Shown: one piece after another, positions 26,614 through 35,561 of the stretch
How the letters are laid out: the number at the start of each line of letters is the position of its first letter
Position numbering within the stretch: position 1 is the stretch's first letter
Source: Variovorax guangxiensis
GTDB lineage: Bacteria > Pseudomonadota > Gammaproteobacteria > Burkholderiales > Burkholderiaceae_C
Assembly (NCBI RefSeq): GCF_003952165.1
Contig: NZ_RXFT01000022.1
Coordinates: 1 to 64,000 of the forward strand
Length of the DNA stretch: 64,000 nt
Direction of reading: 5' to 3'
Position numbers and translations under genes: made by a program
The notes under the pieces: model-generated
What the model was told of the DNA's origin: nothing
What the model saw: the letters and a program-made list of their open reading frames with translations, nothing else
Databases searched by the model: none

Positions 26614-28355
26614 CGGGCGGCCGCTCCGTCTGCCTCGGGTACCAGCGTCCACCGCTGGCTGTGGAACTCGCCCACGGCAGCACGATGGGCCACGGACACC
26701 ATCGCGCCACCGCTCGCGCGCACCATCTCGGACAGCCGTTGGTAGAGCGTGCGCTCCGCCGGCGCGTCGAGCGCGCTGCTGATCTCGTCGGCGAAGACCC
26801 AGCGTGGCTTCTTCAGCAGCACGCGCGCGATGGCCAGCCGCTGCTGTTCGCCGCCGGAGAGCTTCTGGCTCCAGGCGTCGCTGTCGTCCAGTCGATCTGC
26901 GAATTGGGGCAGCAGCGCATCGCGCAGCGCCTCGCGCAGTTGCGCGTCGCTGTACCTGGCTGCATCGTCCGGATAGGCCAGCGCAACGCGCAGGGGCCCG
27001 TCGGGCATGTAGGGGCGCTGGGGCACGAACATCGCATCGGACGGCACCTGCACGCGTCCCCGCGCGAACGGCCAGATGCCGGCGAAAGCGCGGAACAGGG
27101 TCGACTTGCCGCTGCCGGACGGCCCTTGCACGAGGACGCTGTCGCCGGCCTTCGCCGAGAGCGCCGCGTTCACGAGCAGCGGCGTGCCGTTCGGCAGGCT
27201 GAGCGACAGTCCGTCGGTTTGAAGCTCGGGAGCTTCGCTGCGCTCCAGGGGATGTTCCTGCGCGGCGCGGGCCCGGATCGCATCGTCGAAGCTCGTGAGA
27301 CGGTCGGTGGTTGCGCGCCATACGGCCACGCTGTCGTAGTTGTCGACGAACCAGCTCAGCGAATCCTGCACCTTGCCGAAGGCGGACGAAATCTGCATCA
27401 GCTGCCCGAGCTGGATCGCGCCGCTGAAGAAGCGCGGCGCCGCGACCACGAAGGGAAAGATCACCGCAGCCTGGCCGAAGAAGGCGGTGAAGGTCACGAG
27501 ATTCTTCTGCTGCTTGATGAGCTGGAGGTAGTTGCGAAGCACGGCGCCGAAGCGCAGGTCGAGCTGGCCGTGCTCCACCTTCTCGCCGCGGTCGAGAGCG
27601 ATGGCCTCGCTGTACTCGCGCACGCGCACGAGGTGGTGGCGGAAGTCGGCCTCGAAGCGCTGCTGGCGGAAGTTCAGCCCGATCAGCGGCCGACCGATGT
27701 AGTGGGTGATGATGGTGCCGACCACGCAGTAGGCCAGCGCAAGCCAGACCATCGCGCCCGCGACCTGGTAGGTGGTGCCGCTGAGCGAGAACTCGGTGGT
27801 TCCCGAGAGGCCCCAGAGAATGCCGACGAAGCTCACCAGCGTGACCACGGCGTTCAGCAGGCCCATCGACAGGGTCATCGTGGCGCTGGTGAACAGCTGC
27901 ATGTCTTCCTGGATGCGCTGGTCGGGGTTGTCGGGCGTCGTGCCTTCCTTGCCGGCGTAGCGTGCCAGTTCCATCTCGTAGAAGGTGCGGTTCGCCATCC
28001 AGCGACCGAGATAGTTGCGCGTGATCCATGCGCGCCAGCGCAGCTGCAGCAGCTGCGTCACGTAGAACTTGAGCACCTGCAGCGCGATGTTGAAGAAGGC
28101 CAGCACGAGAAACACGCGGATCTCGCGCCAGAACACCGTCACATCCTTGTTCTGGAGGCCGTCGTAGAAGCGGCCGTACCACTGATTGAAAAGCACCAGC
28201 GCATACACATAGGCCAGGTTGAGTGCCACGATGGCGGCGAACATGCTTCGCGCCCGCCATTTCTCCTCCGACTGGAAATAAGGCGCCGCAAGCCTGAAAA
28301 CACGGCGCAGCACCTGGATGAACGAGCCAGCGCGAGCTGTGACTGATAGAGACAT
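26562..28355 (-). CDS. ABC transporter of the SbmA/BacA-YddA type (permease-ATPase)
   Basis: 597 aa. The membrane part (about 1-370) has the SbmA/ABCD-type features EEKWRARSMFAAIVALNLAY, NQWYGRFYDGLQNKD and RWRAWITRNYLGRWM. The C-terminal ATPase has Walker A GPSGSGKST, signature LSGGEQQRLAIARVL and a Walker B of the form WVFADEISSALD. Proteins of this type take up or export peptides, cobalamin or fatty-acyl compounds; the substrate cannot be told here. GAGGAAA precedes the start. The 3' end overlaps queC in the opposite direction, leaving no room for a separate terminator. Confidence 0.85.
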   Translation of the reverse strand: MSLSVTARAGSFIQVLRRVFRLAAPYFQSEEKWRARSMFAAIVALNLAYVYALVLFNQWYGRFYDGLQNKDVTVFWREIRVFLVLAFFNIALQVLKFYVTQLLQLRWRAWITRNYLGRWMANRTFYEMELARYAGKEGTTPDNPDQRIQEDMQLFTSATMTLSMGLLNAVVTLVSFVGILWGLSGTTEFSLSGTTYQVAGAMVWLALAYCVVGTIITHYIGRPLIGLNFRQQRFEADFRHHLVRVREYSEAIALDRGEKVEHGQLDLRFGAVLRNYLQLIKQQKNLVTFTAFFGQAAVIFPFVVAAPRFFSGAIQLGQLMQISSAFGKVQDSLSWFVDNYDSVAVWRATTDRLTSFDDAIRARAAQEHPLERSEAPELQTDGLSLSLPNGTPLLVNAALSAKAGDSVLVQGPSGSGKSTLFRAFAGIWPFARGRVQVPSDAMFVPQRPYMPDGPLRVALAYPDDAARYSDAQLREALRDALLPQFADRLDDSDAWSQKLSGGEQQRLAIARVLLKKPRWVFADEISSALDAPAERTLYQRLSEMVRASGGAMVSVAHRAAVGEFHSQRWTLVPEADGAAARYRVEVVPSSAGTAAAT

Positions 28356-28462
28356 TCGGTTTCCTCGCAGGCGCTCGCGCGCCGGTCATGGTGAGGAGAC
28401 CATCGTAGACAAATGTTTCTTAAACCGGCCTGAAACCGGCGTCGGCCCTCGAAAAGAGTTCG

Positions 28463-29023
28463 TCAGCGCAAAAGCACGCGTGCGGCCGTCGTCAGGAAAT
28501 GGGCCAGCGGTGGTGTCTGCAGGCCCTTGACCTTCGCTTCCTCGTCCCATTGCCGCAGCCGAACCGCGTCACCGGCCCACTGATGGGTGGCGAAGCGCTG
28601 GGCGGCTTCGGCGTCCATCACGCCGCCCTGCAGGGCAAGGCTGCGCACGGAATCAGGAGAAAGCCTGGAGAAATAGTCGGGCTGGGTGGCGCAGAGGTAG
28701 CGCTTGGCATCCACGTGCAGCCGGATCGGCTCGCGCACCTCGACGTCGAAGGCGCCGCGCAGCAGGGGCAGGGCGATGTACTGGTGCCGATCGTCGATGC
28801 CCAGCTGAGTGGGAGAGTGCGAAAGCGTCTGGTGCTCGGCGATCAGCAGGTGGCCCAGGTCGTGAAGCAGCGCGGCCGTGACCAGCGAATCGCTCGCGCC
28901 GGCCTGCTCGGCGAGCCAGGCGCATTGCAGCGCATGCTCCAGCTGCGACACAGGCTCGCCCGCGTACGCGATTCCGCCGCGTTCGGCGAACAGGCGGGCG
29001 ATCTCGGCGAGGTCGAGTGTCAT
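28463..29023 (-). CDS. HD-domain protein of phosphonate-degradation clusters
   Basis: 186 aa. The HD motif is in ALLHDLGHLLIAEHQ with a further His in LEHALQCAWLAE. It looks like the HDIG family found in phosphonate operons, related to the di-iron oxygenase PhnZ. PhnZ-type enzymes cleave 1-hydroxy-2-aminoethylphosphonate oxidatively, but no PhnY dioxygenase partner is seen here, so the exact role is open. It is divergent from the AEP transport operon across a 302-bp gap. The ATG at 29023 begins the conserved sequence; the longer frame upstream has no RBS. Confidence 0.75.
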   Translation of the reverse strand: MTLDLAEIARLFAERGGIAYAGEPVSQLEHALQCAWLAEQAGASDSLVTAALLHDLGHLLIAEHQTLSHSPTQLGIDDRHQYIALPLLRGAFDVEVREPIRLHVDAKRYLCATQPDYFSRLSPDSVRSLALQGGVMDAEAAQRFATHQWAGDAVRLRQWDEEAKVKGLQTPPLAHFLTTAARVLLR

Positions 29024-29325
29024 GGGAGTGGAGCGCAGCGGGCGACGCGAAAACACAGGGCAATAAGTCCGCGAGTCTGCCGCGCCACGGTGACATGCGG
29101 ATGACGAAGCCGTTGCAGGGCCGCCCGGAGTCGCCAATTTCAGCGTGATTTTGGGGATTTGGGTTTTTTTGAGGCATCTGACAAATCACTGTCACATGCC
29201 GCTGCCAGCATCGCCCCCATTCGTTGCCCGGTGGAATTTGCGTACTTTCGCTTGCCCGTTCGCGGTTCCGCCTGGCCTCCCTTCTTTCTCCCGTTCTCCA
29301 CTTCTTTCTCCCGAGGAACCTCTCC
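29024..29325. promoter_or_regulatory. Divergent intergenic region of the phosphonate cluster
   Basis: 302 bp between the HD-domain gene and phnS. It must hold both promoters. An AT-rich core with T-runs (TTTTGGGGATTTGGG and TTTTTTTGAGG) lies around 29150-29175, and CTGACAAATCACTGTCA at about 29177 is a loose inverted repeat that might be an operator. No regulator gene lies in the cluster. No further feature could be assigned. Confidence 0.35.
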
Positions 29326-30360
29326 ATGCTGCATCGTTCCATCCGCTGGGCTGCCCTGCCGGCCGCTCTGCTCTCGCTGGCCTTCGCCGCCTCGGCCCAG
29401 GGCCGTACCGAGCTGCTGGTCTACACCGCGCTCGAGGCCGACCAGGTCCAGGCCTACAAGGCCGCCTTCGAAAAGGAGAACCCGAGCATCGAGCTGAAGT
29501 TCGTGCGCGACTCCACCGGCATCGTCACCGCCAAGCTGCTCGCCGAAAAGGCCAACCCGCAGGCCGACGTGGTCTGGGGCCTGGCCGCCACCTCGCTGAT
29601 GCTGCTCGACAAGGAAGGCATGCTCCAGCCCTACGCGCCCAAGGGCCTGGACGCCGTCAAGTCCAACATGCGCGATCCGGCCAACCCGCCCAAGTGGGTC
29701 GGCATGGACGTGTGGTCCTCGGCCATCTGCTTCAACACCGCCGAAGCGCAGAAGAAGAACCTGCCCAAGCCCACCAGCTGGGCCGACCTGACCAATCCGG
29801 TCTACAAGGGCCAGATCACCATGCCCAACCCGGCCGCCTCTGGCACGGGCTACCTGATGGTGTCGGGCTGGATCCAGATGATGGGTGAAGAAAAAGCGTG
29901 GAAGTACATGGACGCGCTGCACCAGAACATCGGCATCTACAGCCAGTCGGGCAGCAAGCCCTGCCGCCAGGCCGGCGCCGGCGAGTTCGCGCTGGGCATG
30001 TCCTTCGAATACCGCGCCAACAAGACCAAGCGCGACGGCGCACCCATCGACATCGTGCTGCCCAAGGAAGGCCTGGGCTGGGACATGGAAGCCACCGGCA
30101 TCATCAAGACCAGCAAGAAGCAGGAAGCCGCCAAGGCGCTGGCCGACTGGGCCGTGACGAAGCAGGCCAACGAGCTCTACGCCAAGAACTTCGCCGTGCT
30201 CGCGCTGCCGGGCATCCAGGAGAAGCTCGAATTCGTGCCGGGCGACGTCGAGAAGCTGCTGGCCAAGAACGACTTCAACTGGGCCGCCGCCAACCGCGAG
30301 CGCATCCTGACGGAGTGGTCGAAGCGCTACGAATCGAAGTCGGAAAAGAAGCCGATGTGA
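29326..30360 (+). CDS. phnS: 2-aminoethylphosphonate-binding periplasmic protein
   Basis: 344 aa with a Sec signal peptide (RWAALPAALLSLAFAASA). The mature protein starts QGRTELLVYTALEADQVQAY, typical of type II binding proteins of the AEP/iron family, with DSTGIVTAKLLAEKANPQAD and WSSAICFNT. It is followed by an ATPase and a double permease and, further on, by phosphonate-catabolic enzymes, so AEP or a close analogue is the likely ligand. The ATG at 29326 follows GAGGA and starts the signal peptide. A dispersed repeat lies between this gene and the ATPase. Confidence 0.85.
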   Translation: MLHRSIRWAALPAALLSLAFAASAQGRTELLVYTALEADQVQAYKAAFEKENPSIELKFVRDSTGIVTAKLLAEKANPQADVVWGLAATSLMLLDKEGMLQPYAPKGLDAVKSNMRDPANPPKWVGMDVWSSAICFNTAEAQKKNLPKPTSWADLTNPVYKGQITMPNPAASGTGYLMVSGWIQMMGEEKAWKYMDALHQNIGIYSQSGSKPCRQAGAGEFALGMSFEYRANKTKRDGAPIDIVLPKEGLGWDMEATGIIKTSKKQEAAKALADWAVTKQANELYAKNFAVLALPGIQEKLEFVPGDVEKLLAKNDFNWAAANRERILTEWSKRYESKSEKKPM

Positions 30361-30372
30361 CTTGAATACGGA

Positions 30373-30494
30373 CAGCCGAACGCAGAAGGAAGACAAAAGA
30401 GCGCAAAGGTCGCAGAAGGAAGCCCATTGGCTGGCTATTCCCTTTTGAAGACTTCTGTGACCTTCGCGAAACCTTCGCGTCCTCTGCGTTCTGT
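30373..30494. repeat. Palindromic dispersed repeat, copy B
   Basis: About 122 bp in the phnS-phnT gap, related to copy A at 2267-2383. The left arm starts CAGCCGAACGCAGAAGGA; the right arm has TTCGCGAAACCTTCGCGTCC and CTCTGCGTTCTGT. Both copies carry the same order of CGCAGAAG words on the left and CTTCTG, CGAAACCTTCGCG and CTCTGCGT words on the right. Here it sits within an operon, so it may affect expression of phnT relative to phnS. Confidence 0.7.
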
Positions 30495-30523
30495 ACCCGC
30501 ATTCCACCCCGTTCGACATTGAT

Positions 30524-31594
30524 ATGAGCTTCCTTTCCCTGCGCGGCATCCAGAAATCCTTCGGCGCGACCCGCGTGCTCGACGGCATCGACCTCGACAT
30601 CGAGCCCGGCGAGTTCGTGTGCCTGCTCGGCCCTTCGGGTTGCGGCAAGACCACACTGCTGCGCATCGTCTGCGGCATCGAGCGTGCCGACAGCGGCCAG
30701 ATCCTGCTCGGCGGCCAGGACATCGCGGGCCTGCCGCCCGCGGCGCGCGGCTTCGGCGTGGTGTTCCAGTCGTACGCGCTGTTTCCCAACCTGACGGCCG
30801 CGCAGAACATCGCCTACGGCCTGCATCCCACGGGCGCGCTGGCCCGCGAGATGGCCAAGCGCTCGCGCGAGATGCTCGACCTGGTCGGGCTGGCCGCGCA
30901 TGCCGACAGGTACCCGGTGCAGCTCTCCGGCGGCCAGCAGCAGCGCATCGCGCTGGCACGCGCGCTCGCGCCCAACCCGCGCCTGCTGCTGCTCGACGAG
31001 CCGCTCTCCGCGCTCGACGCGCAGGTGCGCGCCACGCTGCGCAGCGAAATCCGCGCGCTGCAGAAGCGCCTGGGCATCGTCACCATCATGGTCACGCACG
31101 ACCAGGAAGAAGCCCTCTCGATGGCCGACCGGGTGGTGCTCATGCACAACGGCCGCATCGAGCAGGCCGGCACGCCCGACGAGCTCTATCGCCAACCGCG
31201 CACCTGCTTCGTGGCCGGCTTCGTGGGCCGCATGAACATGCTGCCCGCCACCGTGCTGGCCGACGGCAAGGTGCGTGTGCGCGACAGCGAACTGCTGTGC
31301 GCGCCCGGCAACCTCAGCATCGGTTCACAGGCGACCGTGGGCATCCGTCCCGAACACGTGGTGGTGAAGCGCTTCGGCACCGAGCTCGGCGCCAACAGCT
31401 TCGCGGCGCGCCTGCTCGACACCGAGTTCTTCGGCAACCGCACCTCCGCCCGCCTGGCCTGCGAGCCGCTGGGCATCGAGATCGAGGCCGAACTGCCCGC
31501 CGACGCCCGCAGCGGCGGCGATGAGCCGCTGGTGCCCAGCAGCATGGTGCACATCCAGCTGCCATTGAACGCGCTGTCCGTCCTGGCGCATTGA
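30524..31594 (+). CDS. phnT: 2-aminoethylphosphonate importer ATPase
   Basis: 356-aa ABC ATPase with Walker A GPSGCGKTT, signature LSGGQQQRIALARAL, Walker B LLLLDEPLSALDAQ and the switch His in IMVTHDQEEAL. The C-terminal 110 residues form a TOBE/MOP-type regulatory domain (VGIRPEHVVVKRFG). It belongs to the iron/thiamine/AEP group of importers. Its stop overlaps the region of the permease start (TTGAGCATG), so they are coupled. Confidence 0.87.
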   Translation: MSFLSLRGIQKSFGATRVLDGIDLDIEPGEFVCLLGPSGCGKTTLLRIVCGIERADSGQILLGGQDIAGLPPAARGFGVVFQSYALFPNLTAAQNIAYGLHPTGALAREMAKRSREMLDLVGLAAHADRYPVQLSGGQQQRIALARALAPNPRLLLLDEPLSALDAQVRATLRSEIRALQKRLGIVTIMVTHDQEEALSMADRVVLMHNGRIEQAGTPDELYRQPRTCFVAGFVGRMNMLPATVLADGKVRVRDSELLCAPGNLSIGSQATVGIRPEHVVVKRFGTELGANSFAARLLDTEFFGNRTSARLACEPLGIEIEAELPADARSGGDEPLVPSSMVHIQLPLNALSVLAH

Positions 31595-31596
31595 GC

Positions 31597-33312
31597 ATGA
31601 GCAGTTCTCCCGACGCCATCGCCGTCGCGCCGGTGGTGGCGACGCGCCGCAGCGCGTTCGACCGCGAGCGCTGGCTGACCGGCGTTGCCGTGCTGCTGGT
31701 CGTGCTGCTGCTGGTGGTGATCGTCGCGCTGCCGGTCGGTGCGCTGGTCGGCCAGAGCTTCTTCGACCGCGAGGGAGCCTTCGTCGGCCTCGCCAATTTC
31801 GCGCGCTACTTCGAGAACCCGGCGCTGGTGCAGTCGGCATTCAACAGCGTGGGGCTCGCGGCGATCAGCGCGGTGATCTGCACCGCCATCGCCTACGTGT
31901 ATGCCTACGGGCTGACGCTGTCGTGCATGCCGGCCAAGGGCTTGCTGCGCGCCGTGGCGCTGATGCCGCTGCTCGCGCCTTCGCTGCTGCCCGCGATCAG
32001 CCTCGTCTACCTGTTCGGCAACCAGGGCCTCTTCAAGGGGCTGCTGGGCGACCTCTCCATCTACGGCCCGCTGGGCATCGTGCTCGGCTCGGTGTTCTGG
32101 ACGCTCCCGCACGCGCTGCTGATCCTCACCACCGCCATGGCCACCTCCGACGGCCGGCTCTACGAGGCCGCGCAGACGCTGGGCGCCTCGCGCTGGCGAA
32201 TCTTCCGCACGGTGACCCTACCTTCCTCGCGCTACGGCCTCATCGTGGCCGCGATGGTGGTGTTCGTGCTGGTCGTCACCGACTTCGGCGTGCCGAAGGT
32301 GGTGGGCGGCCAGACGGGCGTGCTCGCCACCGACATCTACAAGCAGGTGGTCGGCCAGCAGAACTTCCAGATGGGCGCGGTGGTCGGCCTGGTGCTGCTG
32401 ATTCCCGCGGTGCTGTCCTTCCTCGTCGAGCGGCATGTGCGCGGCAAGCAGGCCGCGGCGCTGTCGGCGCGCGCCACGCCCTACCAGCCGGAGCCCGTGA
32501 AGTCGCGCGACCGCGCGCTGCTGGCGTTCTGTGTGCTCACGGCCGGCGCCATCCTAGTGATGATCGGCATGGCGGTGTTCGCGTCGCTCGCCACCTACTG
32601 GCCCTACAACCTCGTGCCGTCTTTCAAAAACTACGACTTCGGCAACATGGACGGCGGCGGCTGGGGCAGCTACTTCAACTCGCTGCGCATGGCCATCTGC
32701 GCGGCGGTGGCGGGCGCGCTCGTCACCTTCGTGTCGGCCTACTTCGTCGAGAAGCCGCGCCACTTCGGCCTGCTGCGCGAGCTGCTCAACCTGCTGGCCA
32801 ACCTGCCGCTCGCGGTGCCGGGGCTGGTACTGGGCGTGGGCTACATCTTCTTCTTCATCTCGCCGTCGAACCCGCTGCGTGCCATCTACGGCAGCATGAC
32901 CATCCTCGTGGTCTGCACGGTGGCGCATTTCTTCTCGGTGGCGCACCTCACCTCGCTCACCGCGCTGCGCCAGCTCGACCGCGAATACGAGCTGGTGTCG
33001 GAGTCGATGGGCGTGCCGTTCTGGCGCACGCTGTGGCGCGTGCACCTGCCGGTGGCGCTGCCCACCGTGCTCAACGTGGGCGGCTATTTCTTCGTGAACG
33101 CGATGACCACCGTGTCGGCCGTCGTGTTCCTCTATTCGCCGCAAACCACGCTCGCCGCCATCGCCGTGCTCAACATGGACGACGCCGGCGACGTGGCGCC
33201 CGCCGCCGCCATGGCCTCGCTGATCATGCTCACCGCCGCCATCGGCCGGGGCCTGTTCGCGCTGGCGGGGCAATGGGCACTCAAGCGCACCCAGACCTGG
33301 AGACATCGTTGA
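31597..33312 (+). CDS. 2-aminoethylphosphonate importer permease, fused double domain
   Basis: 571 aa, about twice the size of a single ABC permease. Two binding-protein-dependent transport domains are visible, each with an EAA-type loop: EAAQTLGASRWRIFRTVTLP in the first half and ESMGVPFWRTLWRVHLPVAL in the second. About 12 membrane helices are expected. A single protein thus replaces the two permeases PhnU and PhnV. The ATG at 31597 is preferred over the in-frame TTG two codons earlier that overlaps the ATPase stop. The 3' end overlaps the FAD oxidoreductase start (TTGA). Confidence 0.87.
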   Translation: MSSSPDAIAVAPVVATRRSAFDRERWLTGVAVLLVVLLLVVIVALPVGALVGQSFFDREGAFVGLANFARYFENPALVQSAFNSVGLAAISAVICTAIAYVYAYGLTLSCMPAKGLLRAVALMPLLAPSLLPAISLVYLFGNQGLFKGLLGDLSIYGPLGIVLGSVFWTLPHALLILTTAMATSDGRLYEAAQTLGASRWRIFRTVTLPSSRYGLIVAAMVVFVLVVTDFGVPKVVGGQTGVLATDIYKQVVGQQNFQMGAVVGLVLLIPAVLSFLVERHVRGKQAAALSARATPYQPEPVKSRDRALLAFCVLTAGAILVMIGMAVFASLATYWPYNLVPSFKNYDFGNMDGGGWGSYFNSLRMAICAAVAGALVTFVSAYFVEKPRHFGLLRELLNLLANLPLAVPGLVLGVGYIFFFISPSNPLRAIYGSMTILVVCTVAHFFSVAHLTSLTALRQLDREYELVSESMGVPFWRTLWRVHLPVALPTVLNVGGYFFVNAMTTVSAVVFLYSPQTTLAAIAVLNMDDAGDVAPAAAMASLIMLTAAIGRGLFALAGQWALKRTQTWRHR

Positions 33313-34454
33313 CAAGCGCAATCCCGCAAGCAAAGAACCCCGACAGCTTCGACCTCATCGTGGTCGGCGCCGGCATCGTCGGACTGGCCCATGCCTACAC
33401 CGCCGTGCAGCGCGGCCTCAAGGTCTGCGTGATCGAGCGCGACACCGCCGCCATCGGCGCGTCGATCCGCAACTTCGGCTTCATCACCATCACCGGCCAG
33501 GCGCCGGGCGACATGTGGCGCCGCGCCATGCATGCCCGTGGCGTGTGGAACGAGGTCGCACCGCAGGCCGGCATCGATGTCGTGCACCGCAACCTCTGGC
33601 TCGCGGCCTATCGCCCCGAGGCGCACGACGTGCTCGAAGCCTTCATGCGCACGCCGATGGGCAAGGGCTGTGAGCTGCTCGATGCCGCCGACGCGCAGGC
33701 CAGGGCGCCTGCGCTGAGTCTTGCCGATGCGCGCTCGGTGCTCTTCAGCCCGCACGAGCTGCGCGTCGAATCGCGCACCGCCATCGGCCTGCTCACGAAG
33801 TGGCTGGCCGAGGCGCACGGCGTGACCTTCCGCTTCGGCGAAGCCGTGCACGAGGTGGAAACCCCGCGCGTGCGCACCTCGCGCGGCACGCTGCACGCCG
33901 AGCGCGTGGTGGTCTGCACCAACACAGATCTGCATGGCCTCTTCGCCGAACGCATCGCCGAGCAGAAGCTCACGCTGTGCCGGCTGCAGATGCTGCGCGT
34001 GAAGCCGGAGGCGGGTTTCCGCCTGCCGGGTTCGGTGATGATGGACCTCAGCCTCGTGCGCTACGAGGGCTACAGCACGCTGTCCGAAGCCGCCGCGCTG
34101 CGCGAGCGCCTGCAGCAGGAAGAGGCCGCGTCGCTCGCGCACGGCATCCACCTGATCGTGGTGCAGAGCGCCGACGGCTCGCTGGTGGTCGGCGACTCGC
34201 ACCACTACGCCGACGCGCCGGAGCCCTTTGCGATGGAAGAGGTCGACCAGCTCATCCTGCGCCACCTGCGCAGCACGCTGAACCTCGAGGCCGCGCAGAT
34301 CACCGAGCGCTGGACCGGCGTGTACCCGTCGTCGAAGACCACGCCCTGCGTGATCGACGCGCCCGACGACGCCACGCGGCTGGTGGTGGTCACCAGCGGC
34401 AGCGGCGCGAGCACGGGCTTCGGCATCGCGCACGACGTCTTCAACGCCTGGTGA
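33309..34454 (+). CDS. FAD-dependent oxidoreductase of aminophosphonate operons
   Basis: 381 aa from a TTG start that overlaps the permease stop (TTGA), with GGAGA 6 nt upstream. The FAD-binding fold is clear: VVGAGIVGLAHAYTAVQRGL at about residues 18-37 and a following acidic residue in VIERD. It belongs to the DAO/glycine-oxidase superfamily clade found in phosphonate operons. Its place between AEP uptake and PhnX suggests it makes phosphonoacetaldehyde by oxidising the amine of AEP or an N-methyl or 1-hydroxy variant, replacing the PhnW transaminase, which is absent. The exact substrate is inference. Confidence 0.8.
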   Translation: MTSAIPQAKNPDSFDLIVVGAGIVGLAHAYTAVQRGLKVCVIERDTAAIGASIRNFGFITITGQAPGDMWRRAMHARGVWNEVAPQAGIDVVHRNLWLAAYRPEAHDVLEAFMRTPMGKGCELLDAADAQARAPALSLADARSVLFSPHELRVESRTAIGLLTKWLAEAHGVTFRFGEAVHEVETPRVRTSRGTLHAERVVVCTNTDLHGLFAERIAEQKLTLCRLQMLRVKPEAGFRLPGSVMMDLSLVRYEGYSTLSEAAALRERLQQEEAASLAHGIHLIVVQSADGSLVVGDSHHYADAPEPFAMEEVDQLILRHLRSTLNLEAAQITERWTGVYPSSKTTPCVIDAPDDATRLVVVTSGSGASTGFGIAHDVFNAW

Positions 34455-34516
34455 GACCGGCAAAAAGGCCATCACCGTTCGCTATCCTTCTTCCAGAGAC
34501 ACACACACCCGCCGCC

Positions 34517-35359
34517 ATGAACGCCCACAACCACTCCCAACTCAAGGCCGTCGTCTTCGACTGGGCCGGCACCATCCTCGACTTCGGCTCCTGCGCGCCC
34601 ATGGGCGCCTTCGTGAAGCTGTTCGAGCAGTTCGGCGTCGACATCACCATCGCCGAGGCGCGCGGCCCGATGGGCATGGCCAAGTGGGACCACATCAAGG
34701 CGCTGGGCACGCTGCCGCGCATCGCCGCGCAATGGGAAGCGAAGCACGGCCACGCCTTCAGCGACGCAGATGTCGACAGGCTCTATGAAGTGTTCACGCC
34801 GATGAACGCGGCCAGCGCACGCGACCATGCCGATTTCATTCCCGGCGCGCTCGAAGCCGTGAAGGCGGCGCGCGACCGGGGCCTGAAGATCGGCTCCACC
34901 ACGGGCTACAACCGCCCGATCATGGAGGTGGTCGTGCCCATCGCCGCGGCCGGTGGCTACTCGCCCGACAACCTCGTATGCGCCGGCGACCTCGCAGAGG
35001 GCCGCCCGTCGCCGCTCATGATGTACCGCTGCTTCGCCGACCTCGGCGTGTGGCCGCCGCACACCGTGGTGAAGGTCGACGACACCGGCGTCGGCCTGCA
35101 GGAAGGCCTCAACGCCGGCACCTGGGCCGTGGGCCTCGCGGTCAGCGGCAACGCCAACGGCCTCACGCTGGCCGAATGGCAGGCGCTCGACGAAGCGCAG
35201 CAGCAGGAGCGCCGCGCCCGCGCCACTGCCGACCTCGAAGCCACCGGTGCGCACTATGTGATCGACAGCGTGGCCGACCTGCCGCAGGTACTGGAAGACA
35301 TCGAGCGCCGCCTGCAGCGCGGCGAGCGGCCAGCAGCCGCCGCGGCCACTGCCGCCTGA
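34517..35359 (+). CDS. phnX: Phosphonoacetaldehyde hydrolase PhnX
   Basis: 280 aa, HAD superfamily. The nucleophile is Asp15 in VVFDWAGTILDFG, and the Schiff-base Lys56 lies in the cap segment GPMGMAKWDHIKAL, the hallmark that separates PhnX from other HAD enzymes. KVDDTGVGLQEGLNAG provides the acidic Mg-binding residues. It hydrolyses phosphonoacetaldehyde to acetaldehyde and phosphate. It follows the FAD oxidoreductase by 62 bp. The C-terminus ends in an Ala-rich tail of no evident role. Confidence 0.92.
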   Translation: MNAHNHSQLKAVVFDWAGTILDFGSCAPMGAFVKLFEQFGVDITIAEARGPMGMAKWDHIKALGTLPRIAAQWEAKHGHAFSDADVDRLYEVFTPMNAASARDHADFIPGALEAVKAARDRGLKIGSTTGYNRPIMEVVVPIAAAGGYSPDNLVCAGDLAEGRPSPLMMYRCFADLGVWPPHTVVKVDDTGVGLQEGLNAGTWAVGLAVSGNANGLTLAEWQALDEAQQQERRARATADLEATGAHYVIDSVADLPQVLEDIERRLQRGERPAAAAATAA

Positions 35360-35414
35360 GCGCTGGAGAGAAAGCGGCAGCGTCCGACTTGACGCGCCGC
35401 GGCGCGGGCCTAGC

Positions 35415-35561
35415 ATGGCCCGCATGCGAAGCACAGCCTTTGTCCTTCTCTTCTGCCTCGGCCTGCTGACGGCCGCGTGCGACGAAAAGCCGACGAAGCC
35501 GGGCGTGCCCACGCCGAAGGCTTTGGCGAGCCTTGTCGCTCCGGCGGCCTACGCGCACTGA
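35415..35561 (+). CDS. Very small lipoprotein (48 aa)
   Basis: An open frame of 48 codons, MARMRSTAFVLLFCLGLLTA followed by AC. The hydrophobic leader ends in the lipobox LTAAC, so lipidation at Cys22 and export are predicted. The mature peptide is only 27 residues, starting CDEKPTKPGVPTPKAL. A second ATG at 35424 would also work. Tiny lipoproteins of this LptM/YifL-like size are common in proteobacteria and some help outer-membrane assembly, but here only size and lipobox agree, so function is left open. Confidence 0.6.
   Translation: MARMRSTAFVLLFCLGLLTAACDEKPTKPGVPTPKALASLVAPAAYAH

Noticed and set aside
28395..28462. Possible terminator with repeated AAACCGGC after the HD-domain gene
   Set aside because: The two AAACCGGC words are mostly direct repeats and give no convincing stem with a T-run.
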